This document shows, in pieces, positions 1 to 10,276 of a stretch of 64,000 nt of DNA. The stretch's first letter is position 1, and every line of letters begins with the position of its first letter. Position numbers and translations under genes: made by a program. The DNA comes from Ulota crispa (lineage: Eukaryota; Streptophyta; Bryopsida; Orthotrichales; Orthotrichaceae). Below the pieces are notes generated by a model. That model was given only the letters and a program-made list of their open reading frames with translations. It was not told the DNA's origin and did not search any database. The stretch is taken from NCBI GenBank assembly GCA_963920765.1, contig OY987242.1, forward strand, positions 15,400,002 to 15,464,001, in the 5' to 3' direction.

Positions 1-439
1 AATATATTGTGTTTTTAATGAACACAAATATATATCAAATAATAATTGGTTTCTAAAACAATGGTCTCAGAACACAAGACATATATGGAATAATAAAAAT
101 TGGTCTCAAAATATGATAAGACAAGACAAGACAAGACACCTTCTTTCAAATAGGGTTTCATCTATATACTAAAGAGAAAAGATATAAAGTAAAAGTCCTT
201 CTCTACTAGTGGTTCTTGAATTATTTCTCTAAAATAAACTTTAGTGACTTCAGTTAACTAACACTTCTAAACGGTTGTTGCCTCATCAAAACCTTATCAA
301 GGAAAACTTTGTTAATCAAAGGTAAAACCACAGGTAAAGGGGAAAGAGTACAACACCTCACACAAATTATAATGTAATCAAATTTTACATATTTATTGTA
401 TGCCATGATTTACATCACGACACCGGATACTCTTATTTT
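1..439. other. AT-rich intergenic DNA with a possible CACTA end
   Basis: I see no gene here. A short CAAGA-type microsatellite lies at about 118-137. The motif CTACTAGTG at 203-211 matches the inverted terminus of the CACTA MITE at 37396-37601 (CACTAGTAGA), so it may be the right end of another CACTA remnant whose body lies to the left. That match is only about 10-11 bases and no partner end is visible. Confidence 0.4.
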
Positions 440-1260
440 ATGCCTGACGCTCCATATGTCCTATCTCAAGAGCACCAAAAGCAATTCCTGAAAACATTGA
501 GGAAAATTAAATTTCCCTCCAACTATGCGGCTCCATTTAGCCAAAAAATACATGACGGTAAACTTAGGGGGCTAAAGATTCATGACTTTCACATACTCAT
601 GGAACAAGTTCTACTTTTATGTTTGAGAAACATAGGGGATGTGAGAGTTGTAGGAGCTGTGATCTGTGTGAGCAGGTTATTTTGGAAAATTTGTTCTAAG
701 GTCGTTGAGGTTGACAGTAAATAGCAGCTGCTCCAAGAGGTTGCAGAGATAGTGTGCTGTTTGGAAAAGGAACTATCGCCTTCCGTTTTTGTAATTATTT
801 TACACTTACCTTATCATTTGGTGGATGAACTCTTCATTTGTAGTCCTGTCCAAACTCAGGGATGTACCCATTTGAAAAGTACATGAAGACCCTAAAATGA
901 TATGTAAAAAATAAGTCAAAGCTTGAGGGGATTATGGCGTATGGTTATTCAAGAGATGAGGCAATAGGTTTTTTAAATGAGTACCTATTTGAATATACTC
1001 CTACAAGAAAAAGGGTGTGGGACAAGAACGAGGAACCTACTATGATTGACAAAGTGCCTGACTGTAGAAAATGTGATCGACCAATGACTCTAGATTTTCA
1101 AAAACTAATTCACAATTTTGTGTTAAATAACATTGTACACATGGAAACATACCGCAAGTACGTTATCACCTTTATTTTATTCAATGAGTTCTCAGTGTTC
1201 TTATTGATTTCATCATTTATTTTAAGTTCTTATGTTGACTTATGTATTCAGATTGCATAA
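440..1260 (+). pseudogene. En/Spm (CACTA) transposase remnant, DUF4218-like region
   Basis: The conceptual translation resembles the DUF4218 domain that follows the TNP2 transposase core in plant En/Spm elements. Visible cues are the segments FLKTLRKIKFPSNYA, GLKIHDFHILMEQ and, further on, MYPFEKYMKTLK and LEGIMAYGYS followed by FLNEYLFEYTPTRKRVWD. The reading frame is broken: there is an in-frame TAG at 722-724, a frame change between about 850 and 862, and a TGA near 898. It is therefore not functional as it stands. The assignment rests on remembered family motifs, not on a search. The TNP2 catalytic core would lie upstream, outside the window or decayed. A DUF4216-like segment follows about 1 kb downstream in the expected order. 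Confidence 0.75.
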
Positions 1261-2267
1261 TATCAAGTATTGTCTTAGAAATATGGACTACAATGATAGT
1301 GTGCTTATAACAAACAGAGAAAGGAAAAATGATATGAATAAACTATGCTTGGAAGGTCTGAAATTTATGAAATGACGTTAAAAATAATGTAATTGCCATG
1401 GTTAAGACTTACAAATCTATGATTTTATTGTCAATGTGTATTCGTACTGTGTTGAAAACGTCCTATCAGAACATGGTAAGTAGTCATACTTTAAGACTAA
1501 CTTATGTTGACATCAATAAATATAATTAATTTCCATTTTAACTTGTTAAAGAATAATTTATGGCTACTATATTGAATTCTGGTTTGTGAAATACTATAAT
1601 TATGGAATGGCACGTTGAACTCTACTCCTTAGGAAGCGTATTTGTTGGCATAATATAAGATGTTTTATAATAACTTGCAGCCGGTGATGGTACATCATAA
1701 AGTATGTTGAGCATGACTGGAAAATGCAACGTTGATACGTTACGAGTTAGTAGAGATTACAATTACCTTATGGCATGGAAGTCACCGGAGGCTATGACTG
1801 TAATCCTTTATGACAGAGATTACTAGCAAAATGGAGGTGAAAATGTGAGCATGTATTGAAAACTCTGAAATGCTGCGGTAGGAACGGGAATGGTCTGGTC
1901 TTGTTTACAAAAGGAATGTGCTTTTTCATAATTAAACTTAGGTGCAGTTCATATTTATAATTGCTATTACTGAAAGGGAAATTTTGCATAGGAATTGATA
2001 TATGCAGTAGCGGTAAACATTAATTGAATATTGTCATGGCAGGCAATATGAGTAAGCAATGAAGGATTGAGAAAAGCAACGAGATCAGTATTGACATCAA
2101 CACCATTGATCGGGAAGAAGATGGCAGTTTGCATTCCCTTTAGAACTTCATGTTTTACCGGATTTTGCAGAGTGGGCGGTAGAGAAGATTAGGCAAGGGA
2201 GGAAGCCAATAATTCAGTTGAATTGGATGTTGTGGATATAGTTTGAGGGCCGCTGGCATTAGCAACA
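1261..2267. other. Degenerate spacer inside the CACTA remnant
   Basis: This stretch separates the DUF4218-like and DUF4216-like pieces. No reading frame of useful length matches anything I recognise. It is probably decayed transposon sequence or intron, because the two flanking pieces belong together in intact elements. A short minus-strand ORF (1792-1989) has no recognisable features and is treated as chance. Confidence 0.4.
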
Positions 2268-2309
2268 TCATACAAAGCAATTTCTGCATTTAGTAACCAT
2301 TTTTGGATA

Positions 2310-2915
2310 TTGAGCTGTGAGGAAAATTTGACAACGACTGACAGCGGAGTGGCAGCAACATTCAAGCAGGTCTGTAGGAATGGAAGGCGAGATCAAAATC
2401 AAGTGAATGCGGAGGTGGAATACATTGGTCACATTGAAGATATTGTAGAATTGCATTATGGACGGCATTCTGTAATTGTGTTTGTGTGCGATTTTGTAAG
2501 AGCAAACTATGTTGGAGATAATGCAACTATCAAGAGAGACAGATGGGGGTTCACTTTGGCAAACTATGAGAGGAGAAGTGGTCACATAACTTGAGATAGT
2601 TTTACTTTTCCAAGCTACGTAGAGCAGGTGTTTTATTGTGATGCTGAAGAAGCTCCGGGATGGAAAGTGGTACTTAGGAAAGAAGTGCAAGGAAAAAGAA
2701 TGCTCCCAAATATAGAGGAGGATGTCGACTCCAATATTTTTGAAATGGGCCGAACTGATGATTTTTTGGGTGTCCAATCTCAACGAGAATTAGAAGAGAC
2801 TGACATCCCAGCAGTTCTGACTGGGCGGAATGTAGTGTTGCAGCACATTTTAGTGCCGGGTAGAGGGAGAGGTGCAGGGAGATTACAAAGTAGTGTTGGA
2901 ATTCAAGGTGGATGA
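2310..2915 (+). pseudogene. En/Spm (CACTA) transposase remnant, DUF4216-like region
   Basis: The translation contains EYIGHIEDIVELHYG, then a hydrophobic VIVFVCDFV stretch, DRWGFTLANYER and VEQVFYCDAEEAPGWKVVLR. These correspond in order to the DUF4216 pattern of plant En/Spm transposases: a short beta-rich domain with a conserved glycine-phenylalanine turn, then a (Q)VFY...D..W.VV block. A TGA at 2592-2594 interrupts the frame, which continues in another ORF from 2628. I read it as the C-terminal part of the same dead transposon gene that starts at 440. Downstream ORFs (2872-3270) are acidic or low-complexity and I do not recognise them. Confidence 0.7.
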
Positions 2916-3287
2916 GGACAGCACAAAGGACGTCAAGGTGGAATCACCAGAGGTGATTGTCAAGGGAGTTGGGAGGAAAATGCCGAGTGTAATGCTAGGG
3001 CAGGACAAATCCAAACTGAAATTGTGGAAGATGAGGACAATGGAAATAGTAACAATATTAAAGGACTAGATGAGGACTCCAATTTCGACCAAAATGCTAG
3101 AGTTTGTACAAAAGCGACATATAGGACGGGAATTTGAGCCGACCTTTGTTGAAGGCTCTTGTATGAGAAGGAGAGCTTTTACAATGGAAGTAAATAACGT
3201 TGATAGAGCTAGGATAACAGAAAGTGAAAACAGTGTTATAAGTGCTGGTGAAGGCGACTCGTCTGCGTAGTGGTGTAGTCTATGCAC

Positions 3288-3388
3288 ATTAGCTATAGTA
3301 GGAGCTATAGTAGCTACAGTAGGAGCTATAGTATGTATAGTAGGAACTACACTAGGAACTATAGTAGGAGCTAAAGTAGGTATTGTGT
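3288..3388. repeat. Short tandem repeat, about 12 bp unit
   Basis: Imperfect tandem copies of a unit close to TAGTAGGAGCTA run for about 100 bp. The units vary (AGGAACTACACTA, ATGTATAGTA). It follows the CACTA transposase remnant. Subterminal tandem repeats are common in En/Spm elements, so this could be a remnant of that region, which is inference. Confidence 0.6.
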
Positions 3389-3838
3389 AGGTAGCCTTGA
3401 CTTTCATGTAAATAAGAAATCAAAACAAAAATATTCATATTCCCTTTTTTCATCCATATTTCGTCAGTCATTCGGATTTATATATAGTGCTAAGCTTAAA
3501 TTTGCCTAGTAGCCACCCTAGTGAAATTTGGAGAGACTTTCACTTAGTTATAATCTAATAAAGATGCTCAAAGTACCTCAGAGGTCACTTTGTAAAATAA
3601 AGTCAGCATGGGGCCACGACTTTGGCTTTGAAGTTCTGGCCACCGTGGCATGAAACCAGAGACAAAAAATAGAAGTGCTTGAATGTACAAAAGAATTGAC
3701 TGAAACCAACCTAGGAACCATCTCATGTCATTTTGGACATTGCAATTGTCACGTTTCTGTACATTATCACGCATTTTCCTTATAGTGCAACTTCATATTT
3801 TTTGTTAAGTGGAACATGGTTTTCTAGCAATTTTCTTC
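3389..3838. other. AT-rich intergenic stretch, no gene seen
   Basis: I see no coding sequence or clear repeat boundary. The minus-strand ORF at 3568-3774 shows no domain and lies in low-complexity AT-rich DNA. Confidence 0.4.
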
Positions 3839-3839
3839 T

Positions 3840-4537
3840 AGTGTCCTTAGGTTTGGTTTTTTTCCCAAAACATTAAAAATTGTGGAAAATAAAGGACTTC
3901 AAAGTTTATTTTAGAGTAAAACGCAATATTTGTTAATTTGGGAAAAATGGTACATTTTGGGACTTTCAGGAAGTGAGTCAAGAAGTTTGAGGTGATCACC
4001 TCAAACCAACACGTGCCCTCACCTGAGAGGAGGGATTTGTGAGGAAAAAAACCTTAGTGGCTCAGATTGAATTTGATACCTTCAGATCTGATTTTAAAGT
4101 AACTTTTTGGGTTTGAAGGGAAAACAAAGTGGGACCTCTATTTTTCCCAAATTAACGAATATTGCGTTGTAAAGAATCCATTACTGCCCACAAACTGAAA
4201 CATCTCATAACTTTCATCTCATCAATTGAAGTTGAATGATTTAGAGCTTCCCACATATGAAAAACTCTAAAGAACCAATTTCAAATTTCTATTTTCAGAA
4301 AATGCAAATTTTTAAGGAGTTTTGGGCTGCCAAGATTGCCCTCCCTCCCTTGGGCAGCAAAAATTCTTGCCTAACTTCTTTGTCAAATGTCAGAATGACA
4401 AAATAAAATTAGATGCCCGTGTAGGTCTTGGAATTCCCCACCTTCAATAAAAGTTTTAAAAAACTACAAAAACTAGATTAGCTACAGGTACATGCTCGTA
4501 ATCCATTTGTCCCCGGGGACAGCTAAGCCTTTAGGGA
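3840..4537 (+). mobile_element. TTAA-type (piggyBac-like) MITE, left-truncated
   Basis: From about 3840 the sequence parallels the right half of the complete element at 47277-48210, including the block around CATAACTTTCATCTCATC and a GC-rich tract just before the end. It finishes with AGCCTTTAGGGA followed by TTAA at 4538-4541. The left half and left CCCC end are missing, so it is a truncated copy. A separate MITE (3920-4169) is inserted within it: the host sequence matches the intact copies on both sides of that insertion. Confidence 0.7.
3920..4169. mobile_element. MITE, TTAATTTGGGAAAAA family, nested
   Basis: This 250-bp element has inverted ends AACGCAATATTTGTTAATTT and, on the opposite strand, CAACGCAATATTCGTTAATT. 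TAA flanks both sides (3917-3919, 4170-4172), suggesting a 3-bp target duplication. It is inserted in the TTAA-type element at 3840-4537. Comparison with 47820-47850 approximates the empty site, where the host reads on from GAGTA to GAATCC. The 3-bp duplication suggests PIF/Harbinger (Tourist-like) affinity, but no transposase is present. Confidence 0.75.
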
Positions 4538-4541
4538 TTAA

Positions 4542-5142
4542 GAAACATGGAGTCTTTCTTTGGTCAACCACATGTCCTCCCTTTCCAAAATGTTACCCCA
4601 GAGCAAAATATACTACAATATTTGCAAAACATACACTCCATTTCCTTCAAAATCAACATTACAATCTCCTTCTTTTTATGATATACCATTCTCCAAGGGC
4701 AAGGTCAACACATGTTTACAAACCATATACACCATACACATAAAAACACATTTATACATATGTGTTCTATGTAATTTCTTTACAACGTTTTTTAGAAAAC
4801 TCTTTATTTTTCTATTAAAAAAACGTCATACACATGTGTATATATAGAATATATAAATAAACAAAACATATCCCCGTTATGGGGTCTTCTTTGATTTTTT
4901 TGCTTTTTGTTTTTTTGTTTTTTTTTCCAACTGCGCCCTAGGAATACAACGGTTTGTTTGATTTTTGTGCAATTCAAGGTGCCCACATGATTACAACAAA
5001 AAATTGATTTAAAGTGAAGACACTTATTGCTAACATCATCTCATATCCAACCTGTAGGGGCACTATTTCCAATCTCAGCTAGGGCAGGTTTCCAACCAAG
5101 CCTCAAAATGGGTTTTTTTACCCTTTTTAAAGTTGGGGCCAC
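4542..5142. other. AT-rich spacer, no gene seen
   Basis: This lies between two TTAA-type elements. Short ORFs at 4492-4847 are low-complexity and look like chance. Nothing else is recognised. Confidence 0.4.
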
Positions 5143-5146
5143 TTAA

Positions 5147-6079
5147 CCCCTAAAGGCTTCTGACTATATTTTCATCAAAACTGCCCCAAAATTGCCATCT
5201 CTAGTGTAAGTATCAAATTTTTAATAAAGATTATTTTTGGACACATCTAACCATAAGATCTTGTAGTATACTAGTATCCAAAAATGTGGAAAAAAATTCA
5301 GAAATTCCTACCATGTGGATTGTTAGGTAATTGAGTTTGAATTGACAAAAAGTCATTTTTTGTCTCTGCAAAAATCCGGGCAGTTGCACTTCACAAGGTT
5401 GTATTTGTATGAAAAAAGTTTCAAAATGGTTGAAATTTTTTGTATTCATTCTTCAAGGCAAGTCAGGTACACACTTGAAAATTTTCAAATCATTTGAAAA
5501 TGTATAACACATAGGAAAAAAATAGTAAGTAAAAAAAAGTAGAGAACAATACGAAACACTAAATTGTTAAGAAAATAATTATGAAAAAAGAAAATTCCAA
5601 TCCCAATGGTTGAGATGTTGTAATAAACAATCTACATACTTTGGCTTCATTTTTTTTCCAAAATATTAAAAATTGAGTAAAACATAGGACTTAAAAGTTT
5701 TTTTTGAGTAGGGAATCCATAACTGCCCGCAAACAAAATCTCCTCATAACTTTCATCTCATTGATGAAAATTGAATGATTCAAAGCTTTCCAAGGATACA
5801 TTTATCTAAAGAGTCAATTTCAAAAAACAAACTTCAAAAAATGTAATTTTTAAAGAAGTTTTTTGAGCTGCCTGGGCTGCCCTCCAAACAAAGAAAACTA
5901 CATATCATGCAATAACTTTTGAACCATGATGTCAAAAGTTATGAAATTTGTTGGACTTTAAGCTACTCCTCAGACACATCATGTGTGAAAATTTCAAAGA
6001 AAATAAATGAAAAATCCATTTGTAGTGAGCTGCCCAAAATCTCTATGTTGCCAAAAAACATTGTGTAGGCCTTTAGGGG
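5147..6079 (+). mobile_element. TTAA-type (piggyBac-like) MITE, complete, 933 bp
   Basis: It begins CCCCTAAAGGCTTCTGAC immediately after TTAA (5143-5146) and ends GGCCTTTAGGGG immediately before TTAA (6080-6083). The first 10 bases are inverted at the two ends. Its interior parallels the elements at 10277, 12843 and 47277, for example the block around ATAACTTTCATCTCATTGAT. It has no coding capacity. The right TTAA is also the left TTAA of the next element. Confidence 0.85.
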
Positions 6080-6083
6080 TTAA

Positions 6084-6455
6084 GGTAGCCGCACCTATGG
6101 GCGTGACATCCCCATGGGCGTCATTGACAAAGTTAGGATGGTTAGGGATACTTAAGTGATATTTATGGGTAACAAAGTGATTGTTGTGGGTGACTCCATG
6201 ACAGTTTTGAGTACCCATCTCACTATTTAAGAACCAACAAGCTTTGTTTTTAGCATCTCTTACACATGGTTCCTACAATTTCAGTGATTTTGGACTTTGA
6301 AAAATCTTTGTGAACAAATGCTTACACTTGGAACCTTGAAATAGATGCCAATATTTTTGGTTTCCATTTCCTAACTTACGGTATTTTTTTCAAAGTTAGT
6401 CAAATGTTTTACCTACTCCAAAAAACTTATTCCCATGCTTATGGGTGCTCCTACC
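6084..6455. mobile_element. TTAA-bounded element with GGTAG/CTACC ends, 372 bp
   Basis: It lies exactly between two TTAA sites shared with its neighbours (6080-6083 and 6456-6459). The left end reads GGTAGCCGCACCTATGGGCG and the right end, on the opposite strand, GGTAGGAGCACCCATAAGCA, a clear inverted terminal repeat. The termini differ from the CCCC-type family, so it is either a different TTAA-targeting family or a divergent member. It is non-coding: the minus-strand ORF at 5994-6218 crosses the element boundary and is not a gene. Confidence 0.7.
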
Positions 6456-6459
6456 TTAA

Positions 6460-6999
6460 CCCCTAAAGGCCCAAGAGGATAAGGGCAAAACATAGATGTG
6501 TTATAAAATGGTACTTTTGTAGCTTTGAAGAAGTTTGTTTCAAAGAGAAAACAAGAATCATTATGTTTAGTAATTATCTATATGGTCAACCTTTCAAAAA
6601 AAGTTTTGAATTTTTATGTAATGAATTTGGAAGCATTTACCATTTAATATTCACCAAAATCATAAATTCTACTCATAGATTTCAAAGTTTTGTATGATTG
6701 GTTAAAAATAGACATTCTATCCTAAACTTCAAATATACAATCTTTTGAAAGGAGAGAATATTATTAGTTTCCCAAAATAGTAAATTTTACAACACTAGCA
6801 AATATTGGAGTATTTGTCTTTGAAGAATTCTCCTTGGTAAAGTTTAACTTGGATTGACATGATTCAAGTTAAGTTGGAAAGTAGATTTGATTTTCTATTA
6901 CAAAAAAAAAGTAATTTTTGGAAAAACATAATTTTTTCATCTCAGGCAACCCAAAAAAACAAGCAACGACCAAGAAATGGTTGATTGGGCTCTTAGGGG
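6460..6999 (+). mobile_element. TTAA-type (piggyBac-like) MITE, 540 bp
   Basis: Flanked by TTAA at 6456-6459 and 7000-7003. It starts CCCCTAAAGGCCCAAGAGG and ends GGGCTCTTAGGGG. A copy of exactly the same length lies in the opposite orientation at 53756-54295, sharing for example the segment reading GGTTGATTGGGCTC. No coding capacity. It is the third unit of an end-to-end chain that starts at 5147. Confidence 0.85.
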
Positions 7000-7003
7000 T
7001 TAA

Positions 7004-7435
7004 AGCATGTCATGTGTCCCAAAGTGGTGAACAAGAAAGTAGGAATTCCTACAAGAAATTGTGTCCTAACTGACATGTCCAAATTGACTAAATGTGTCCA
7101 AAATGACAAAAAGAGTGTCAAATTGGACAATTTTTGTAGATTTAGCTATGTTGATTTGGACATGCTCTTGTCGTTTTGGACAATTTTCCTTGTAGTGGAA
7201 TGAGTGAGGAAAAAGTGATTTGGCTAGTATTTAAATTAGATGAGTACAGAGGTTGATAATGGATTCAAAGCAATTATTGCTCCCAAAGTTCTTATTATTT
7301 TCAGTTTTGCAAATAAAATCATGAAATTTTTGTAATGCTAGTATTTCTTATCTTTGTAAAATTATTTTTTCCCTCAAACTCTCTTTGTAGTTTGTTGAAG
7401 AATTGCTTAAGTTATTGGTATGAGTGCTCTCACCT
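7004..7435. other. AT-rich spacer, no gene seen
   Basis: Contains several AATTGAC/TGTCCAAA-like short repeats (about 7065-7190) that recur near 37225-37350, suggesting a dispersed low-copy repeat. No gene is recognised. Confidence 0.4.
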
Positions 7436-7840
7436 TAAGGTAGTCTACTCTAAAACCGCTCACTCATTTTGGACTGCTTGAGTAGTCTGTAGTGAAATGG
7501 TGCATTGGTGGTTCTTAAACTGGCATCTTACAAGTCATTGACTGCATGAAAGAAGAGGTGTTTTTTATTGCAAAGAGCCAATCATTCTCCTTGCTTCCCC
7601 AAATCTCTTCAAAACTTGCAAGTGAATAGTTTTTGAAAGGTCTAAGATCATAAATAGGGACCTATGACACATGCATTTTAAGAATTCATAAATAATTCAA
7701 TACTTCAAAAAATATGAAACGACTTGTGTTACATTCCACACCTATTTCTCTTTATTTGAAAAATGAACTAAAAATCCTCCCATCCACGGAAAACCATGAA
7801 ATAGGTGGATGATCCCTTAGATGGACGATTTATGAGCACA
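7436..7840 (-). mobile_element. MITE of the CTAAGGTAG-type, inverted copy
   Basis: This roughly 400-bp unit parallels the reverse complement of 8229-8634. The shared blocks include the TAAAACCGCTCA region, a segment with ATGAAACGACTTGTGTT, and the end near CCTTAGATGGACG. The outer end reads TAAGGTAGTCTACTCTAAAA. No coding capacity. The two copies form an inverted pair around an AT microsatellite. Confidence 0.65.
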
Positions 7841-8046
7841 CAACCTCTGTCCAAAAAAATCAAAAAAGCATGGAAACATCTGAGTCTGAGAGACAGCCAT
7901 GGATTGAAGTATAAAAAAACATTCAAACTTCATTATTCCTCTGGCATCCCATCCTGTCGCTTCGAACAGAAGTTACAGGGTATTCAGGTACTGTTCTGGA
8001 AGTGTACTTTTTCTAAATTTTATGCCATATTTAACTAGTATTAAAA

Positions 8047-8087
<41 letters not shown>
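8047..8087. repeat. (TA)n microsatellite
   Basis: An uninterrupted run of TA dinucleotides of about 40 bp. A second short TA run lies near 8206-8223, next to a TAAA run. Confidence 0.95.
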
Positions 8088-8089
<2 letters not shown>

Positions 8090-8228
8090 GTTTGCCACTT
8101 TGGATTTTCCTTGAAATGCTTTGTTGTTTATTTTGTGATTATTCATTTCTGTCATTGTGGTCTGACTCCTTTCATTTCATCACGCACTATAAATAAATAA
8201 ATAAATTATATATATATATATATAGAAA

Positions 8229-8634
8229 CTAAGGTAGTACGCTCGAAAACCGCCCATCTAAGGGCTCATCTCTCTTTTTCATGGTCTTTTGTGGATGGAA
8301 GGGCTTTTAGTTCATTTTTCAAACAAAGAGAAATAGATGTTGAATGCAACACAAGTCGTTTCATATTTTTTGAAACATTTTTGAGTTACTTATGAATTCT
8401 CAAAGTGCATGTGTCATAGGTGCTTATTATTAACCTTAAACCTTTCAAGAACCGTTCACTTGCAAGTTGTGAAGAGATTTGAGGAAGCAAGGAGAATGAT
8501 TGGCCTTTGCAATTTTAAAAAAAAAAATCTTCCATGCATTCAATGAGTTATAAGAGGCTAATGTAAGAACCACAAGTGCACCATTTCACAACATGGTTCA
8601 AAATTAGTGAACGGTTTTAGAGCGTACTACCTTA
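8229..8634 (+). mobile_element. MITE of the CTAAGGTAG-type
   Basis: The left end reads CTAAGGTAGTACGCTCGAAA and the right end, on the opposite strand, TAAGGTAGTACGCTCTAAAA. It is therefore a roughly 405-bp inverted-repeat element. It parallels 7436-7840 in opposite orientation. No reading frame of note. Confidence 0.7.
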
Positions 8635-8693
8635 TTTGTGTTCTTAGCAAGCATGCAATTATTGGAAACTCAAGTTGTATTCCTTATCAAGTT

Positions 8694-9000
8694 ACCCAAG
8701 TTGATGTTAGTCGCTCGTACAGATAATTAGTCACCTAAGCAGGATCCGAAAAATATTTGAGATTTTTCGATAGATCTCCTCAATCCCTATATTGAACCAG
8801 TTTATCAAAGAGCTCTTTTGGTTATTTTCTGCATTTCACACTATAAATATATATTTTTTAAATTTTTGACTAGCTTTTAGCGGAAGTCTATAAATTACAA
8901 ATGATATTTTCTCATTTCACTCGACTAGCATTGGACTAGCGGTCGGTTCTTCCCGGACCTTGCACCTAAGGTCCATTCAGTCACTCACATCAAAGAAGGG
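8694..9000. repeat. Diverged half-copy of the 16343-17738 foldback arm
   Basis: The order of motifs here (TTTATCAAAGAGCTCTTTTGG, a TATAAATAT tract, TAGCTTTTAGC, TACAAATGATATTTTCTC and TCTTCCCGGAC) parallels the arm of the large foldback at about 16470-16900 without the opposite arm. It is non-coding and diverged. Boundaries are approximate. Confidence 0.5.
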
Positions 9001-9305
9001 GTCTTTCAAACTTGATGTGATAAGTTTCAAAAACAAATTTCAAATTTTGACTGGTTAGTAGAGGCCAGAGGTAATCCCGTATTAAAAATGTAAAGTTGTA
9101 CCTTCATAGTTCATACTGTGTTTCGGGTCAGAATTTATGTAGAAACGCCTACACAATAACATTGTTTGAATAATTTGGTGCCAAGAAAGTGGAAAATTTA
9201 TTACATAAAGTGGGCCTAACAAAACAAACTCGCAACTCGAGGGTCAAATCTCAAATATTTTTGCGAATAGTATTAACAACCAACAAAACTGAGATTTGGT
9301 GTTAA

Positions 9306-10140
9306 CCTTTAAACGAATGAGCCCTTTTTTTTCTGCAAAAATCATGAAGAACTGTCACTTCTAGGGCAATGAATTGAAAGGTAGGATTTTTTTTATTTAT
9401 TTATTTTTAAATCCAACTATAGGATCCTGTCCTGCCCTAAATTATGGGAGATACTTGTGGGAAAAAAATCAACTCATTCTAAATGTAAAGGAGTGAGATA
9501 TAAACATCTGAAGTGAAAAACAAATTTTTTTTCTTTATTCCCCATATATTACAGAAGCCTCTAATTGCTCCTAAAATCAAAAAAATTGTTCTATGCAAAG
9601 TTGAGGTTTATCTTTTCCATGTAGAAGATCAAGTTAGGTAAGTGTGGGAGAATTTTCAAATGAATTGGAGGTGTGAAGTATACTTTGTAAAATCTTGCAA
9701 TGTTGGAAGGCCATGAAATTTGCAAATACACTAGGCTACACTAGAGGATTTAAAAAAAAAAACACACAAAGAGCTCAAAAAAGTAAAGCACCAAGTTTTA
9801 CCAGGGGCAAAAGGAATGGAGGTTTAGGAGTCCCATACCTGCTTGAAAACTAAAACTTCTCACTCATCAACTAGAGTTGAATGATTCAAAGCTTCCCACA
9901 TATGTATAAATCTAAAGAACCAATTTCAAAATTTTATTTTTTTTAAATGCAATTTTTCAAAAATTCATGCATAACTTCTTCAATAATGTTGGAATGGAGA
10001 AAAAATTAGATGCTCATGCACATCTTTGAATTCCCCACCTTCAATTAAACTTTCAAAAAAATCACACAAAATTTAGTTTAGCTATAGGTACATGCCTCAA
10101 ATCCCTTTTGTCCCCCAAGGGGACAATAGTCCTTTAGGGG
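9306..10140 (+). mobile_element. TTAA-type (piggyBac-like) MITE, 835 bp
   Basis: Left TTAA at 9302-9305 is followed by a decayed end (CCTTTAAACGAATGAGCCC). The right end reads TAGTCCTTTAGGGG followed by TTAA at 10141-10144. The interior parallels 47277-48210 throughout, including the CCAACTATAGGATC and GATACTTGTGGGAAAA segments near the left end and the GC-rich subterminal tract at the right. It is non-coding. Confidence 0.8.
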
Positions 10141-10276
10141 TTAAATTGTGACAAGTAAAGTTGAGGCATCTGACATAATGTGAACCTCCTCTAACCTTTA
10201 GTGTGAAAGATTGAAATCACTTAGTGCGGTCATTTTGAACTCTTTATTTTAATGCCTTATGTTTTCTCTTTCTTAA

